DNA of 64,000 bases from Ampullaceana balthica (lineage: Eukaryota; Mollusca; Gastropoda; Lymnaeidae), in assembly GCA_944989445.1 (NCBI GenBank), contig CALYLW010000491.1:441536-505535 (forward strand), in the 5' to 3' direction. Shown here piece by piece: positions 23,061 to 35,566 of the stretch. The notes beneath the pieces were generated by a model. That model ran no database searches, was not told the DNA's origin, and saw nothing but the letters and a program-made list of their open reading frames with translations. How positions within the stretch are numbered: the stretch's first letter is position 1; each line of letters starts with the position of its first letter. Both the position numbers and the translations under genes were made by a program.

Positions 23061-26000
23061 AAAAACAAAGTTCCAACTTGAGTTTGATTTGTTATTCGTT
23101 GTTTTTGATTGCCGGATCACGTGACTGTAGCAACCCTCCGGCGGGTGGGGGAGTGGAAAGCGGACGCACGATGTACATGACGATAGCTCGAAGACGTTTA
23201 AACTTCTGTCGTTGTCAGGTTAATGTTTGTTGTTTCGATCGTTCTCGTTTAGAAGGAGAAAATCCAATAATTAAATATTTTTTTTAAAAATATGTTGAAA
23301 ACTGTCACCTAGTCCATGCAACGTCTGCAGTTTTAGGGGAATCAAAATTTGTATTTTGACAAAAAATTTTAAAAATAAACTAGTGAAACAGTTGAAACAA
23401 AGGGGGCACTCTAAGGACTCTAGGGGCATAAAAATTGCTATAAGTGGCTCACCACTAAAAAAAAATTCTAAGGAGAAAAATTAATAACATACTACCGATC
23501 AAACTATTGGCACTGAAGCCTGTAGGAGCCAGACGCAGAGTAAAATTTTTGTTGGTGTTCTAAAATGTCCAGATCAAGGTGTGCTTTGTTACAAAATTTG
23601 AGGGTAAAAAGTATAATTTAAGAATTGCTAAATGTGCCGTTATCAATTGCAATTGAACGGCCTGTACTTTTACCCGTTATATTAATACATGTACTTTTAA
23701 GAGCTCAAATAACTTAGTCTCTCTCCAATGAAATTGGAAATACGTGGCTAAGGAATGACTTTATCAAGTACAGCAAAGATTTCTGAAACAATATTGACAA
23801 TACTAAGCTATCTTCTCGCCTTTCGCCCCCCCCCACTTTCTCTCTCTCTCTCCTTTATCACCTTCCTCTCTCCCCATCTCTCTAATTTCCGGTTTCTGAC
23901 AAATTTGAGGGAAGAGGAAAAGCTTAGCCAACGAGTCGTAATGTTAGTTTTAGTTCTCGCTACGATTGCTTTGAAGTTCTCTCCTCAAAAATATTTCAGC
24001 TTTTCGAGAAAATAGTTTCTCTAATTCCGGGCTTCTTTGGTTTCATAGGTGGAGACGGCGAGGATCTAAATCTTGAGCAGGACGCGCACCAGTCTTCTGA
24101 TTGTTTTAAGAGATTATTAGACGATCTTTTTAAGTACTATTACTTTTTTCTTAAATTTCACTGAAAAATAGGGTACAAATATTTTTTACTTCTATTTATT
24201 TTAAACGAATTTTTATTGTTTCGGAAACTCTCGGATCTATTTAAATATTTAAGTATTAATTTTAAGTACGATATTCGCAAACGTAAATTTGAGTTAAAAC
24301 CGTAAGGTAGTTATCGCAAGATCTCTAAGTAATATTATTCAATAACTGTGTAGTAGGACATTAAATGCATCTGTGTTTCTATGCCTGAGCAAAGATAATC
24401 TTATATTTTAGTTTATAATTTTTAAAAAATCACCAATAATTAACAAAATAATAGCAAATTCATAGTTTTAAAAAAAGTGTTGCTTTAAAATGTATGCACT
24501 TATTTCTCTTTAAATATATTTTTGCTTTCCTCTCTCCTTTTTATTTTTTTCCTTAATTTATTTGTTCTTTACTTACATATTGAGCATTGAAGCACTGTTT
24601 ATATACATACATAACAGACACGATCTTTGGCAAAGATTAGTGGCCGAGGCGTAGCTAGTGTATAATCGGTTCCGCTACGGTGGGACAAGAGACGCCTCAT
24701 TTTCTACTAATAAACTATCAGCTGGAAGTTCAAGATGACCCCTGGCACCCAACTCATCTCCCAACACCACAATTATCTTTTTTTTAAAACTTCCTTTCAG
24801 TTAAATCAATAATAATATAAGTTCAAAAACAGAACTTAGAAGGGAATACTTTTCAAGGGATAGAAAAATTACATTTAAAGTAAATAAGCCAATGAATTTA
24901 TTTTCTAAATTAATTATTATAATACTTGTTTTGAATCATAAGTAACAACCATTTATTAATTATGGCCAATACATTTGTAACTTTTGATTTAATTATATTT
25001 TTATCAGGCACTTGAACTCATAATTAAATAAATATGCAAAAAGTTACTTTCAATTCTTAAGTAAGATTGATGTTTGCTTGAATCGAACATGAGTGAAATA
25101 TGACAATACACTATATATAGAATAACACCCGCTTTCTTGCGGACCTACATTATGAATCCCATTTTGTTTGACTCCTTATCCCTAAATAATATAACATGAG
25201 ATCCAGTAATCTATGAGATCATATATTTGCCGGCGTTTCCCGGTACATCATTAGGAAAAGCACATACAATCGTTTTAGGTAACATACACATTCAGAGCGC
25301 CATTTTTAGCAGCAGTCGACCCGCAATTTATTATTTTTTTTAAATATCCGGACAAAAGACATTAAAATTATGTGCGTAAATGTCCCCCCCCCCAGTAGAA
25401 CCCCTTTCCCACAACAAGATCTCATACTTCGATTTGATAAAAATACTTCAGTATTATCCCATTGCATATTGGGATCCTGTTCTTGGTTGGACCCCTTTCC
25501 TCGATATTATCGTAACTTTAAACTTCAGTTCAATTTATGCGCAACTTGTTTAAAGTTGTAAGGTATTTTTTCATAGCTTATATATAGTATGGTATTTTAA
25601 TGTGTGTCATCAAGGTTTTGTCTACCAAGTTCGGTCTACATGTACATAAACCATTATAGAGCCCGCAAAGACAACATCCATAAGGGTCTCACCCGAAAGA
25701 GAACCCCCCCAAAAAAAAACAACAACAAAAAAACAAAAAAAAACAAAAAAAAACAACAAAACACACACACAAAATAACTCTAGAAGGAACCTTGTGCATC
25801 ACAGTCCGACAAGGCGTAGCAGCAGGATGTCGCCCCCCCCCCACCTCCTAACTTACAAAAAAAAACCCTCTGAAAATAACAACAGTTGGTGTTACATACA
25901 TAACTACAAGGACGCTGTCTTGTTAGTGATACAGACGCGCATTTTAACATCACAGTAGTTAATGATCTGACTTGTTATTTAATTTTTTTTATTGACTTCC

Positions 26001-26395
26001 CTGTCTTATTTATTTGTTCTCCCCATTAACCACGTGGTGCCTCCGCTACCCCAATCCCTACCGTCTTTCCAGGTGAGAGATAAAAATCAAGCCGCCACAG
26101 GATCGAGGGAGGCGTGCGCCTGTCAATGAGGAGAACGTGAAAACTTTTGCCCCCGCAGAGTCAACGTGAGGTAATCAAAGTGAGCGAAGAGTGTAGTGTG
26201 ACGTCATAATTCCCACCCTTTCACACTGTCCGCCCCCCTCTTGCTAATCTTTTTCCTTCCACTCACTCCCCCCTCCATCATCATCATCATCGTCTACTGA
26301 CTGCATCGGCAGCGGGTATGAGGTAAACATTCTTGTGGAAGCAAACTTTGTACGTCTGCACCCACATTCCATGGGTTTATTTGGATGGCTGTAGG
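23061..26395. other. Long AT-rich stretch upstream of the SK exon, nothing certain
   Basis: About 3.3 kb with no reading frame that looks coding and no clear terminal repeats. It holds a CT-rich run at about 23830-23885, poly(A)-rich low-complexity sequence at 25705-25770 with an AACAACAAAAAAAC pattern, and homopolymer C tracts (25384, 25832). GC rises from about 26030 towards the exon. At 26055-26075 a pyrimidine-rich acceptor-like CTTTCCAG is followed at once by donor-like GTGAGAG. A promoter or 5' untranslated exon may lie here but I cannot fix one. Confidence 0.4.
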
Positions 26396-26425
26396 TAAGA
26401 GAAGAAAGGAGGAGGAGGGGGCGGC

Positions 26426-27985
26426 ATGTCGGTCCTGTTCGTGGAACAAGCCAGCAGACGGCAGAGGATCGACTCCACCGAACAGCTGCTGGGGGAGGGC
26501 TCGGGGTTGGCCGGCGACGACCACGAGAGAGGGGGGACCCCGCACGGTGCCGACAACGACGCCGCTGAACTGCTGTCCGCGGAGAGCGAGCGGCGGACCC
26601 CGCGTTCCAGCAGCGTCTGCAGATCGCATTCGCTCACGGCGGGCGGCGGCAGAGACGCGCCTGCTGTTCCGGACCCAGTCAGGCATCGATCACAGTACGG
26701 GGGCAGTAAACACTCTCGCTCCAGAGCGCTCGCAGGCACGGCGGAGTTCGCTCAGTCACAGAATCGCGGCGATAATGCCAGCAGTAGACCTGACGACTCG
26801 GACGTCGTCGGCAGCAAGCAACCTGGCCACAGCCACGCCGATAACACCACCAACAACAACAACAACAACGGAGGCCGCGCCGGTTATTCAGAATTTCCAG
26901 GAGGAGGCGACGACGATGTTAGTGATATATCCCACGGTAGCAACAATGACATGGATGCGCGTGATCTTCGGATACCGGAAGTGAACCTATCCGACGGTCC
27001 TGTCGTCTGCTTGTCGGATATTCAAAACGTCGAGCAGGAGGCTGCGGACGCCGCCCAGGAGGAGGAGGAGGAGGAGTCGGTTAACAACAACACCATCGTC
27101 AACTCCATCCTGAGCGGGAACAGGCGGAACATCTACATCAACAACAACAACAACAACAACGCAAACGGGAACCTAGACCTCAACGATGGTCGTGTCAACA
27201 AGGGCTACACATCCCCAGATATTGAACTGCACAACTACGCATTCAGCAACGAGTCTCATACCCCCGGCAACGCAGTTGATAGATTCCTGCCTAGGCTCAG
27301 AGTCGGGCCTTGCGAAAGCGACCCTCAGAGGCGTGGACAGATGTTCCAACCACAGACAACCCAGCCCAGCTCGGTGTCCAACACCCTGGGAAAGTGGAAG
27401 CTCCGGAATATGGGTCCCAGCTACGAGCTGGCGTCCACGAGCATCGAGTCGGCGCCCACGTTCAACGTAGTGTCCAAGTCCGAGCTGAACCTGAGGGCGT
27501 CGAACTGCACGAGGGGGTCCGGGGGCCGATCGCCTTACTTCTACACGCAGCGGGACAAGGCCCGGGCCAACAGCGAAGAAGATGCCGGGCGCGCATACAG
27601 CGACGACGGCGGGAAACACAACACGCAGCACACGCTGTCCGACATCGGGGCCGACTACATGCGCGTCAACGGCGCCATCGGCTCCTTCAAGCAGCTCCAG
27701 AAACCGACGTCCATGCAGTCTCTGCCGACGTCGTCGAAGCTCAGCTACACGGAGGAAGCCGGTTTCGCACTCGTCGGGGGCGCGGACTTCCAAAAGTTCA
27801 CGGACGAACGCCTCCAGCAGCACAAGGTGCGCCAGAAGCCTAGCGTCGGATACCGGCTAGGCAAGAGGCGTGCTCTGTACCAGAAGCGCAAGAAGATCTC
27901 GGACTACTGCCTAGTGTTCGGGATGTTCGGGATTGTCATCATGGTGCTGGAGACGGAGCTGAACATGGCCGGAGTCTACAGCAAG
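26426..27985 (+). CDS. SK channel, first coding exon (N-terminus through S1)
   Basis: SK channels are plasma-membrane potassium channels opened by calcium through bound calmodulin. This exon encodes 520 residues. It has a long, low-complexity cytoplasmic N-terminus with Asn runs near 142 and 238 and a Glu run near 212, then a conserved block: [38 protein letters not shown], and segment S1 [20 protein letters not shown] (about 493-512). The block matches the SK pre-S1 and S1 region closely. Met at 26426 is the first after an in-frame TAA at 26396. The exon ends at VYSK, codon-complete, before GT. Later exons (S2-S6, pore, calmodulin-binding domain) are not seen. The exon is GC-rich, unlike its flanks. 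Read-through would add 30 codons to a stop ending at 28078. Confidence 0.93.
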
Positions 27986-27993
27986 GTAGGCCA
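27986..27993 (+). other. Splice donor of SK exon (GTAGGCCA)
   Basis: AAG|GTAGGC follows codon 520. Similarity to SK proteins stops exactly here, and the following translation ([13 protein letters not shown]) is AT-rich and unlike the family, so the exon boundary is well supported. The intron phase is 0. Confidence 0.85.
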
Positions 27994-29100
27994 TTTACAA
28001 TATTTAAATGATAATACTAATAATATTTTTTTTTCAATACAGCTTATGGAAGAAAGGGCTTACATATCGTTGGAATGATATACACCAATTATATAATTAT
28101 ACATGTTGCAGTCATATATATAGATGTGAAATGAAGTTGTAGAAAGATATTGGTCAGTAATAATAAAGATAAACAGTTATGAAAGTGGAGTTATTTCGGC
28201 ATTGTCGTAAGATGTTCTTCCTAATATGAGCTTCTCCTCTTTGGAACATAATGTAGGTCAAAGTTCAATTCAGTGTCCAATCACATGTAATCTTAAATTG
28301 TTCAACCGGATCCGAACTCTGTCCAGAAAAATAAACAACCACTCAAATATTCAATTAGTATAGCATGCGTGTCCCTCCTCCTGGGGTGGTGAGGGGGTTG
28401 CAAAGCAGAGAGTGGTCCGTGGTGGTGTCTTAAAAAAGAATTTCGCTTTGTAATCCTTTAATAATTAATGCCTAGCGAACTTGAAACACATTTTTAAAAA
28501 ATTACCCTCTTCCCTTGATGGGCTTACTCGATTAGCGAGCTTTTATAGGCCGAGAGGGGTAAATAATTTAGTTGTTTACCTTCCGGGGCCTTGTTAAGGC
28601 TTTTAAAAAAAACAGCAACAACAACAACGTGGTGTCACGTGGGAGCATATTCTCCTGTTTCACGGGACGGACTGAAGGGACCTGTAATTAGACTAATTGG
28701 AGGTGTAACGTCTTACACTGACCGAGACCCCGGGGACCAGCACGCCTCTAACGTTACAGGCCGTGGATTTAGGGCGCGGGGCGAGGAGAGAGATAGAGGG
28801 GCGGGGAAGGCGTTTGTGAATCAAATGAGGGTTAATGAGTGGAGGGGCCGATTACAGTTATGAAACATTCATCATTTCAAAGAATTTTTTATGTTGTTAT
28901 TTTTCTGTAAAAAAAGAAAAGTAATTCGCTCAGAGTTGCATTTGTGAGCCATGTGATGGAGGAGAAGGTACCAGGAGGCGAGCGTGGGAGACGTTGTGAG
29001 GTGGTAGGGGCGGAAGGCTAGCACACAGATCGGGTGTAAACAAAGGCATGTTGTTCTCTGCACGCATTTGTTAGTGTTACGCGTGGCGACAATTCTGGGC
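27994..29100. other. Start of putative SK intron 1
   Basis: Unique-looking sequence without an SK exon. Frames at 28591-28863 are short and have no recognisable domain. Confidence 0.5.
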
Positions 29101-29108
29101 GAAGGAGG

Positions 29109-29128
29109 AGGGAGAGAGAGAGAGAGAA

Positions 29129-29209
<81 letters not shown>

Positions 29210-29215
29210 AAGATG
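29109..29215. repeat. (GA)n microsatellite
   Basis: About 100 bp of GA dinucleotides with a few interruptions. Long Ser-Leu frames on the minus strand are artefacts of this run. Confidence 0.95.
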
Positions 29216-29794
29216 GGTAGGTAGGAAGAGATAAGGGGTAAAGGCTCGAGAGCGGGAAAAGACATAATGGTGTGAGTAGACACGGAAGAACTTGTGTGAG
29301 TAGCGTGCCTCTTAGGGCCAGACCTTTGAGAACCCAGTGAGAGAGAATCATCACCGTGTAGCACATTGCGTGTTCATAACGTGTGCCACAGATAATGATG
29401 ACACATTAACGCTAATGGATGTGTATTCAATTTGGCTGAAGTACGTCGAAAAAGAGGTAGTGGGGAAAAGGAGAAGAGAGGGAGGGACATTGGTAGATAC
29501 ACTTCAAATCCCCTCGCTCACTCTAATGCTCTTTTACGGTGTGTTATGAAAGTATGAACACGACTAGACTGGGTTTTTTTTCCTTATAAAATATCTCTTG
29601 CCTTACACATTACACACGCTCCTTCTGTGCAGAAGATTAATGCATCCTTCATTTATCCATGATTTGTGTCTTGTCTTGCAGTTTTTTAAAAATCTATTTA
29701 TCTCTATATATAATTCTCTACATCGCCCAATCATGCGGGACACCACGCACGCACGCCGACTCTCTAACCCTCCTCCCGCCCCTTCACCAAAGCG

Positions 29795-30195
29795 ATTATG
29801 TGCAAACGAGCATGACGAATGCCCCTCGCTGGGGTCGACCAATGTCTCGAGACCAACAATGGTCCTTGCGTCCACTTGCATTGTTCCTTCATAGAATAAC
29901 GTGAGATTCGTAGTGTACTGGTTATCAAGTCCACCTTATACGGGGAAGGTCCTGGTTTCAAGCCCCAGCGAAAACATAATTTTTAGAAATGTCTGTTTGT
30001 GCCCGATCTTTTATCCCTTTATTGCCAACATGGCTGACCCTCGCTAGGGTCGGCCAATCATAGTTTATGGTTGGCAAGCTAATGTGGTAAAGGGTGGTGG
30101 GCAGGTAGATAACCACAGTGCGAATGTCTCGAAACCAACAGTGAGTCGGCAGTCCCGCCCCCCCCCCAAAACGACGTTCACTCGCGTTGTTTTGA
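29795..30195. repeat. tRNA-Val-containing dispersed repeat, copy 1
   Basis: About 400 bp homologous in order to 38840-39300: GTGCAAACGAGCATGACGA, CTCGCTGGGGTCGACCAA, a tRNA-like core (29904-29976), TGTCTGTTTGTGCCCG, ACATGGCTGACCCTCGCTAG followed by GGTCGGCCAA, GGTGGGCAGGTAGATA, GCGAATGTCTCGAA, CTCGCGTTGTTTTGA. The CTCGCTrGGGTCG-CCAA segment appears twice, before and after the tRNA core, which suggests a tandem tRNA-plus-spacer unit. Confidence 0.8.
29904..29976 (+). tRNA. Degenerate tRNA-Val-like pseudogene
   Basis: GTAGTGTACTGGTTATCAAG matches the D arm and A box of eukaryotic tRNA-Val, and GGTCCTGGTTTCAAGCCCC is B-box-like. The anticodon stem is TCCAC-CTTATAC-GGGGA, imperfect, with a TAT triplet at the anticodon. 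The acceptor stem does not pair. Derived from a tRNA but not functional. Confidence 0.7.
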
Positions 30196-30529
30196 AGAAG
30201 AAAAGTGTTTTGCTCCCTACGTGTATCTCATTATTATATCAGAATATAATAATTAGATGGTTGTTATGTTTTATTTACAAGATATTATTTACAAATAAAA
30301 ATTGAATGCCATGTGTATTCTTACTACATTACTCTTTGTTCTTATATCCTCTATTTTTTCTTACACTTCACACACTCGATGCTGTCATAGGTTATCTTCC
30401 TATGCCAAAACATGCTAGTGTGTTCACTTACTATAACATTCTATACACACAAAATATGCAGAATGCAACACTAATTAACGTAGTAAAGACTACGCGATGC
30501 AATCACTGCGATGATTGATGTACCACTCT

Positions 30530-31397
30530 ATAATCGCACATTAAAAAGAATGACAACCTGATGTAGTGAAGGTTATAGCATGCACCAAAGTGAATAGACA
30601 TGTGCCCTTACCTAAGCCCAGACGAAAGAGCGCACAACCCGCTGAGGTGGAGGGCAGATTACACAACGTGCCCACTTTGACACACGATCATTTCCTGTCA
30701 GATGCCCTCCTAAAACTTCGGGGTTCGATGGAATGATGGAGGCCCGGCCCTTAAATGTGGGCCTGGCTTGAACTCGTGAGATAATAATATTTGTACATCT
30801 CCGCAAACAGTCATATTGGAAGTAACGTGGCTATACTTCTAAAGATACACACTAAAAGCTTCGTCTAGAACTATCGAGCCGTTGTCTGCTCATTTACTCA
30901 CTGAGAGTTACATACAGAATTAGTAAATGTATAACGTATAAACAGGGTATACAGAATTAGTGAGTGATTATCAGTTCATGTACTCAATGGCGGTTACGAC
31001 TAGATCAGTGAGACATTGTCCGTACTATAACTTCTTTTATATTCCCCCTTAACAAATCTAGTTGTTTTTTTTCTTTTATATTTATGCGGTGGGGTATAAA
31101 GAATCGCACATTTGAAAATCGTTGGTATCCGAAACAAAAGTAAAAAGTTTATCAACAAAATTTTATGACTTACTTTATGAAAAAAAATACCTTGTAGCTG
31201 GCGATTAATAATCTTTTTGCAGTTATTTCTAATTTCAAGCGTGTATAATCCCTTAAAAATTAAGAACATTTAAGTTATTCTTTTTCCTGTTGTGAGTTCA
31301 TATATTGGAAATGAACAATAAAATGTACATCAAATGGGAACAAAATCCCCCTCGAGTCAATAGCTTGACAGGAAAGCCACAGACCACATATTATATT
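30530..31397. other. No recognisable feature
   Basis: AT-rich putative intron sequence. No coding, RNA or terminal-repeat signal that I trust. Confidence 0.4.
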
Positions 31398-32102
31398 ATA
31401 GAGAACCGACACAAGATATAAATGCTCTAAATACGAATGCTTCAAGATACGAAAGGTCCAAGATTGGAAAGGCCACTGGAAGAAATCTTTGTTCCAAGAT
31501 ATGAAAAAAATCTAAGATACTAAAGGCTATTGGGAATTTGTTTTTTTCCAAGATACGAAAAGACTCACAGCTGACAACACTAGAAATAACGTGACGTCAT
31601 TAAAAATTTCTGCTCTCCTATTGGTCAACTCCAGCCCTATTGCTGTGTGTTCGTGTGTGTCATGCATGCTTTATTTACTGTGTAGTAGATCTAGTGTAGT
31701 TCGTTTGCTGTTGGTGTCCTAAATTCGTGAATATTTTCGTGAAATTTTTGGAAAAGCGTATTTTATGGCCATGGCTTCAAGTAATTAATAATTAATCGCC
31801 TCACTCAAACAAAGGTTAAAGTTCACATTTGTATACATATTTCTTTTCATTTATTTTATTCTGTTTTCATTGTTTTATTATTATTTATTGATTTGTTTTA
31901 TAATGTGTACTCTTAACAATTGAAAAATCCTATTTTGTTTTTCTATAGTTTACCATGATATTTTCCATTTTTAGTGTTATTTCTTTGTGGCTTGGAACGG
32001 ATTAGGTATTTTACATGTGAATCTTTGTTCGAGATACGAAAGTTCCAAGATACGAAAGCCACCCCGGAACGGATTAATTTCGTATCTCGATGTACCACTG
32101 TA
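31398..32102. mobile_element. Decayed TIR element rich in AAGATACGAAAG
   Basis: Left part has repeated CAAGATACGAAAGGTCCAAG and AGATACGAAAAGACTCA; the right end has TTCGAGATACGAAAGTTCCA and TTTCGTATCTCGATGTACCA followed by CTGTACG. Inverted GATACGAAA/TTTCGTATC motifs at both ends and the GGTAC-TCGAGATACGAA-like terminus are typical of pogo/Tigger-type MITEs. Boundaries are approximate. Confidence 0.55.
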
Positions 32103-32109
32103 CGAGAAT

Positions 32110-33490
32110 TTATATTAACGACGAATTTGTGAATCTAGCGCCCCCCCCCCAACTCAATCCCCCAACAAATATTTATACTTAACTTTAAAAAAAAACACCT
32201 AAAGATACAGAGTCACGTTAAATTATAGACGACTCTGAAAAGACAAAAGTTCTGAATTAACGGCATAGCGTGCAGCAGCCAAATTAAAATGTTTCCATGA
32301 CCATGTACGAATGCACATCGTAACTTGATCTTGGCTTATAGAAAGACACACTCAAGATTTCTGCCCCCCCCCCTGTGTTCAATGCCTGGATTCCTAGAAC
32401 AAAGAGAACAGTCGCATTGATTTCTTCTCTGTATCTGCGCCTGGACAGGGCGTCCAGATAAATCTAGGCCAGGTGGGCGCAGACAGTTTCAATGGTTACT
32501 AAGTTCAACATACCGGTCTCCGATACAACCAACAATCTGGCCGGTAGTAAAAAAAATATATATAAAAAATACCCGGATTCAAGGGAGAAATCTTGGAACA
32601 ATAACCCTGACGGCCTGAACGCGATCAATATTTCTAATTAGACCAACGCCATGTCACCCAACTGATGTCACGGCCCAGTCAATATTACAGCAAACATTCC
32701 GGCATTGTAACCCAGACTTATTAGGGGCTGTAGATGCTGTTTGCGTTGCTCTTGGGTCAGATCCGAGATGGGTGATAAGGATGGTACAGCTTCCCTTCGT
32801 GCTGCCGGAAACGTTGAATAACAGCATGATGACATTTTTATTTTTAAATAGAGTTTTGTTGTCGATAATTTGACGGTGACAAAACTATATATAAACATTA
32901 GATGAAGAAATGTGTTTATTTACATTTTGTTACGTTAACGTATGGCGTTTATCATGAAGCTAAAAATACAATAAGAGTTTCTATGAGGACGGTTGCCATG
33001 TTTACTATAGGACTAACTTATGTTGCTCCTTTAGCAACAAAAAATAATAATAAATAATAAATTTTTAAAAATTAAAAAACAACAACAGAACATTAAGGTG
33101 TTTACAACCATTCAAAAATTTATAAGGTAAAGAAATGGAATGAGCGTAAAGCCCATATCGAACAGTAATATGTTCTTTGACGAGTATGTTTAACATTATT
33201 TATCTATGAATGGTAAAGTAATTTTACACATTTCAGATTTAGCGCAAACATTTATAGAATGTAGTTGAATTCTTTATTTATTTTTTTTTCGTCGGCTCTA
33301 TGCTACAAAGTACTTCTGAGCAAGTTGACTAATGTCTACGTAGATATACACATTTTTAAAAATATATTTTTAAATTAATTCTTTTTTGGTTTTGTTTTAA
33401 TGACAAGGGCAATGTGTTCTTTCTGTTGACGGTAGGACTTCATTTTAACCAAATAGTAAACAACGCCATCTTTTGTTCTAAATAGGCCCA
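32110..33490. other. No recognisable feature
   Basis: AT-rich putative intron sequence with short homopolymers. Nothing coding. Confidence 0.4.
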
Positions 33491-33494
33491 TAAT

Positions 33495-35010
33495 AAGAAA
33501 AACCCGTAAAAAACCAAGTTTTTGACTATAAATCCTTTATGTACGAGAAGTAATTAAAAGAATGTTCATTATAATACGCAGCGCCAGACCATCCAGAAAT
33601 ACAAAATTGCAGTTGTGTCGTAAAACATGTTTAATATAATGCGCAACGATCAGGAATATGTTTATAAAAAGAGCTGTCAATAAAATACGCACCTTATTGC
33701 GCGACAGAAAGGTTGTTCAATATAATACGCACCGCGACGCTCTATCTCAAAAAATAGCATGATACATAGGAATAAATAAAATAATCTAAAAAATCAATAA
33801 TTTAATTACGGTACATGCGATCGATCTGAAATTTTGATACATTGTTTTTATCATCGGTACGAAACTGCCTGCAAAATTTCAGCTCGCTATCTTGCGAGCA
33901 AGTGGGTTAAAAATCGATCAAAAGTTTTGGCGACAAGCAAGCAAGCAAGGTCGGCCGCAGACACCACGAGTTAATATAAAGGATTTAATAAAAACAACCC
34001 GTAAAAAACCAAGTTTTTGACTATAAATCCTTTACGTATGAGACGTAACTAAAAGAATGTTCATTATAACACGCAGCGCAAGACCATCCAAAAATACAAA
34101 ATTTCAGTTGTGTCGTAAAACATGTTTAATATAATGCGCACCGATCAGGAATATGTTTATAAAAAGAGCTGTCAATAAAATACGCACCTTATTGCGCGAC
34201 AGAAAGGTTGTTCAATATAATACGCACCGCGACGCTCTATCTCAAAAAATAGCATGATACATAGGAATAAATAAAATAATCTAAAAAATCAATAATTTAA
34301 TTACGGTACATGCGATCGATCTGAAATTTTGATACATTGTTTTTATCATCGGTACGAAACTGCCTGCAAAATTTCAGCTCGCTATCTTGCGAGCAAGTGG
34401 GTTAAAAATCGATCAAAAGTTTTGGCGACAAGCAAGCAAGCAAGCAAGGTCGGTCGGTCGGTCGGCCGCAGACACCACGAGTTAATATAAAGGATTTAAT
34501 AAAAACAACCCGTAAAAAAACCAAGTTTTTGACTATAAATCCTTTACGTATGAGACGTAACTAAAAGAATGTTCATTATAACACGCAGCGCAAGACCATC
34601 CAAAAATACAAAATTGCAGTTGTGTCGTAAAACGTGTTTAATATAATGCGCACCGATCAGGAATAGGTTTATAAAAAGTGTTGTCAGTAAAATACGCACC
34701 TTATTGCGCGACAGAAAGGTTGTTCAATATAATACGCACCGCGACGCTCTATCTCAAAAAATAGCATGATACAAAGGAATAAATAAAATAATCTAAAAAA
34801 TCAATAATTTAATTACGGTACATGCGATCGATCTGAAAATTTGATACATTGTTTTTATCATCGGCACGAAACTGCCTGCAAAATTTCAGCTCGCTATCTT
34901 GCGAGCAAGTGGGTTAAAAATCGATCAAAAGTTTTGGCGACAAGCAAGCAAGCAAGCAAGGTCGGTCGGTCGGTCGGCCGCAGACACCACGAGTTAATAT
35001 AAAGGATTTT
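33495..35010. repeat. Three head-to-tail copies of a 0.5-kb TIR-bearing element
   Basis: Copies start at about 33512, 34007 and 34519 (periods 495 and 512). Each begins CTATAAATCCTTTA and ends TTAATATAAAGGATTT, so TAAATCCTTTAT forms a 12-bp inverted repeat at its ends. Inside are recurring AATATAATACGCACC-type motifs, GCTCGCTATCTTGCGAGCAA (a hairpin) and, near the end, (GCAA)n(GTCG)n tracts that lengthen in copies 2 and 3. Copies differ at few positions. A fourth, diverged copy starts near 62600. Confidence 0.92.
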
Positions 35011-35380
35011 AAAATACAACAAATCTGAAGGGCGTCATCAACAAGGAGTAGAGCAAAACTCTTATCAGTCCATGAAACGTATCCCTACGAATTATACATA
35101 AGTAAAATAAAGAGAGAAAAAACAACAACAATTTATTGAATAGATCGCTTGCTCCCTGGATATCTCATCCGTTACATTATTGCCAGCCACCGACAGACTG
35201 TGTGGGCTTGTGGGCTTATGGTCAGGTTATTGGATTCATTATCTCCATTTTTTATACCTGTTACTTACACCTGGGCGTAACTAAAACATTACAATACTTG
35301 GATTAAACAAATCGGTGGGATGGGACGAATTTCTTTATATGTCTGTAACGAACCCTACATTCGATCGCTTCCTTCACATT
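35011..35380. other. No recognisable feature
   Basis: AT-rich putative intron sequence. Confidence 0.4.
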
Positions 35381-35385
35381 GAAGC

Positions 35386-35566
35386 AGAGGCGTAGTGGAT
35401 GGGGGGGGGCGCAGGGGTACATATGTCCCAATGTATAATGGTGCCTAGATGAGGAATACAACGTAATTCTATAATACATACACAGGGTTTAGATATAAAT
35501 TAAATGGTTGGGGCGCCAATTGTATAGCTTGTCCCAGGGCGCGAAATATCCTAGATACGTCTCTGC
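35386..35566. mobile_element. Short MITE with CAGAGGCGTAG ends
   Basis: The left end reads AGCAGAGGCGTAGTGGATGG and the right end in reverse complement AGCAGAGACGTATCTAGG. No target duplication is clear. Confidence 0.55.

Noticed and set aside
27173..27823. 216-codon antisense frame over the SK exon
   Set aside because: Shadow of the GC-rich SK coding sequence; the composition mirrors the sense codons.
26385..27860. Other plus-strand frames overlapping the SK exon
   Set aside because: They lack the conserved pre-S1 and S1 sequence, which is only in the 26426 frame.
28872..29366. Minus-strand Ser/Leu-rich frames
   Set aside because: Translation of GA microsatellite.
33495..35010. CRISPR-like or tRNA-cluster interpretation of the regular 0.5-kb repeats
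   Set aside because: Whole units including inner sequence are repeated, and no cloverleaf is seen.
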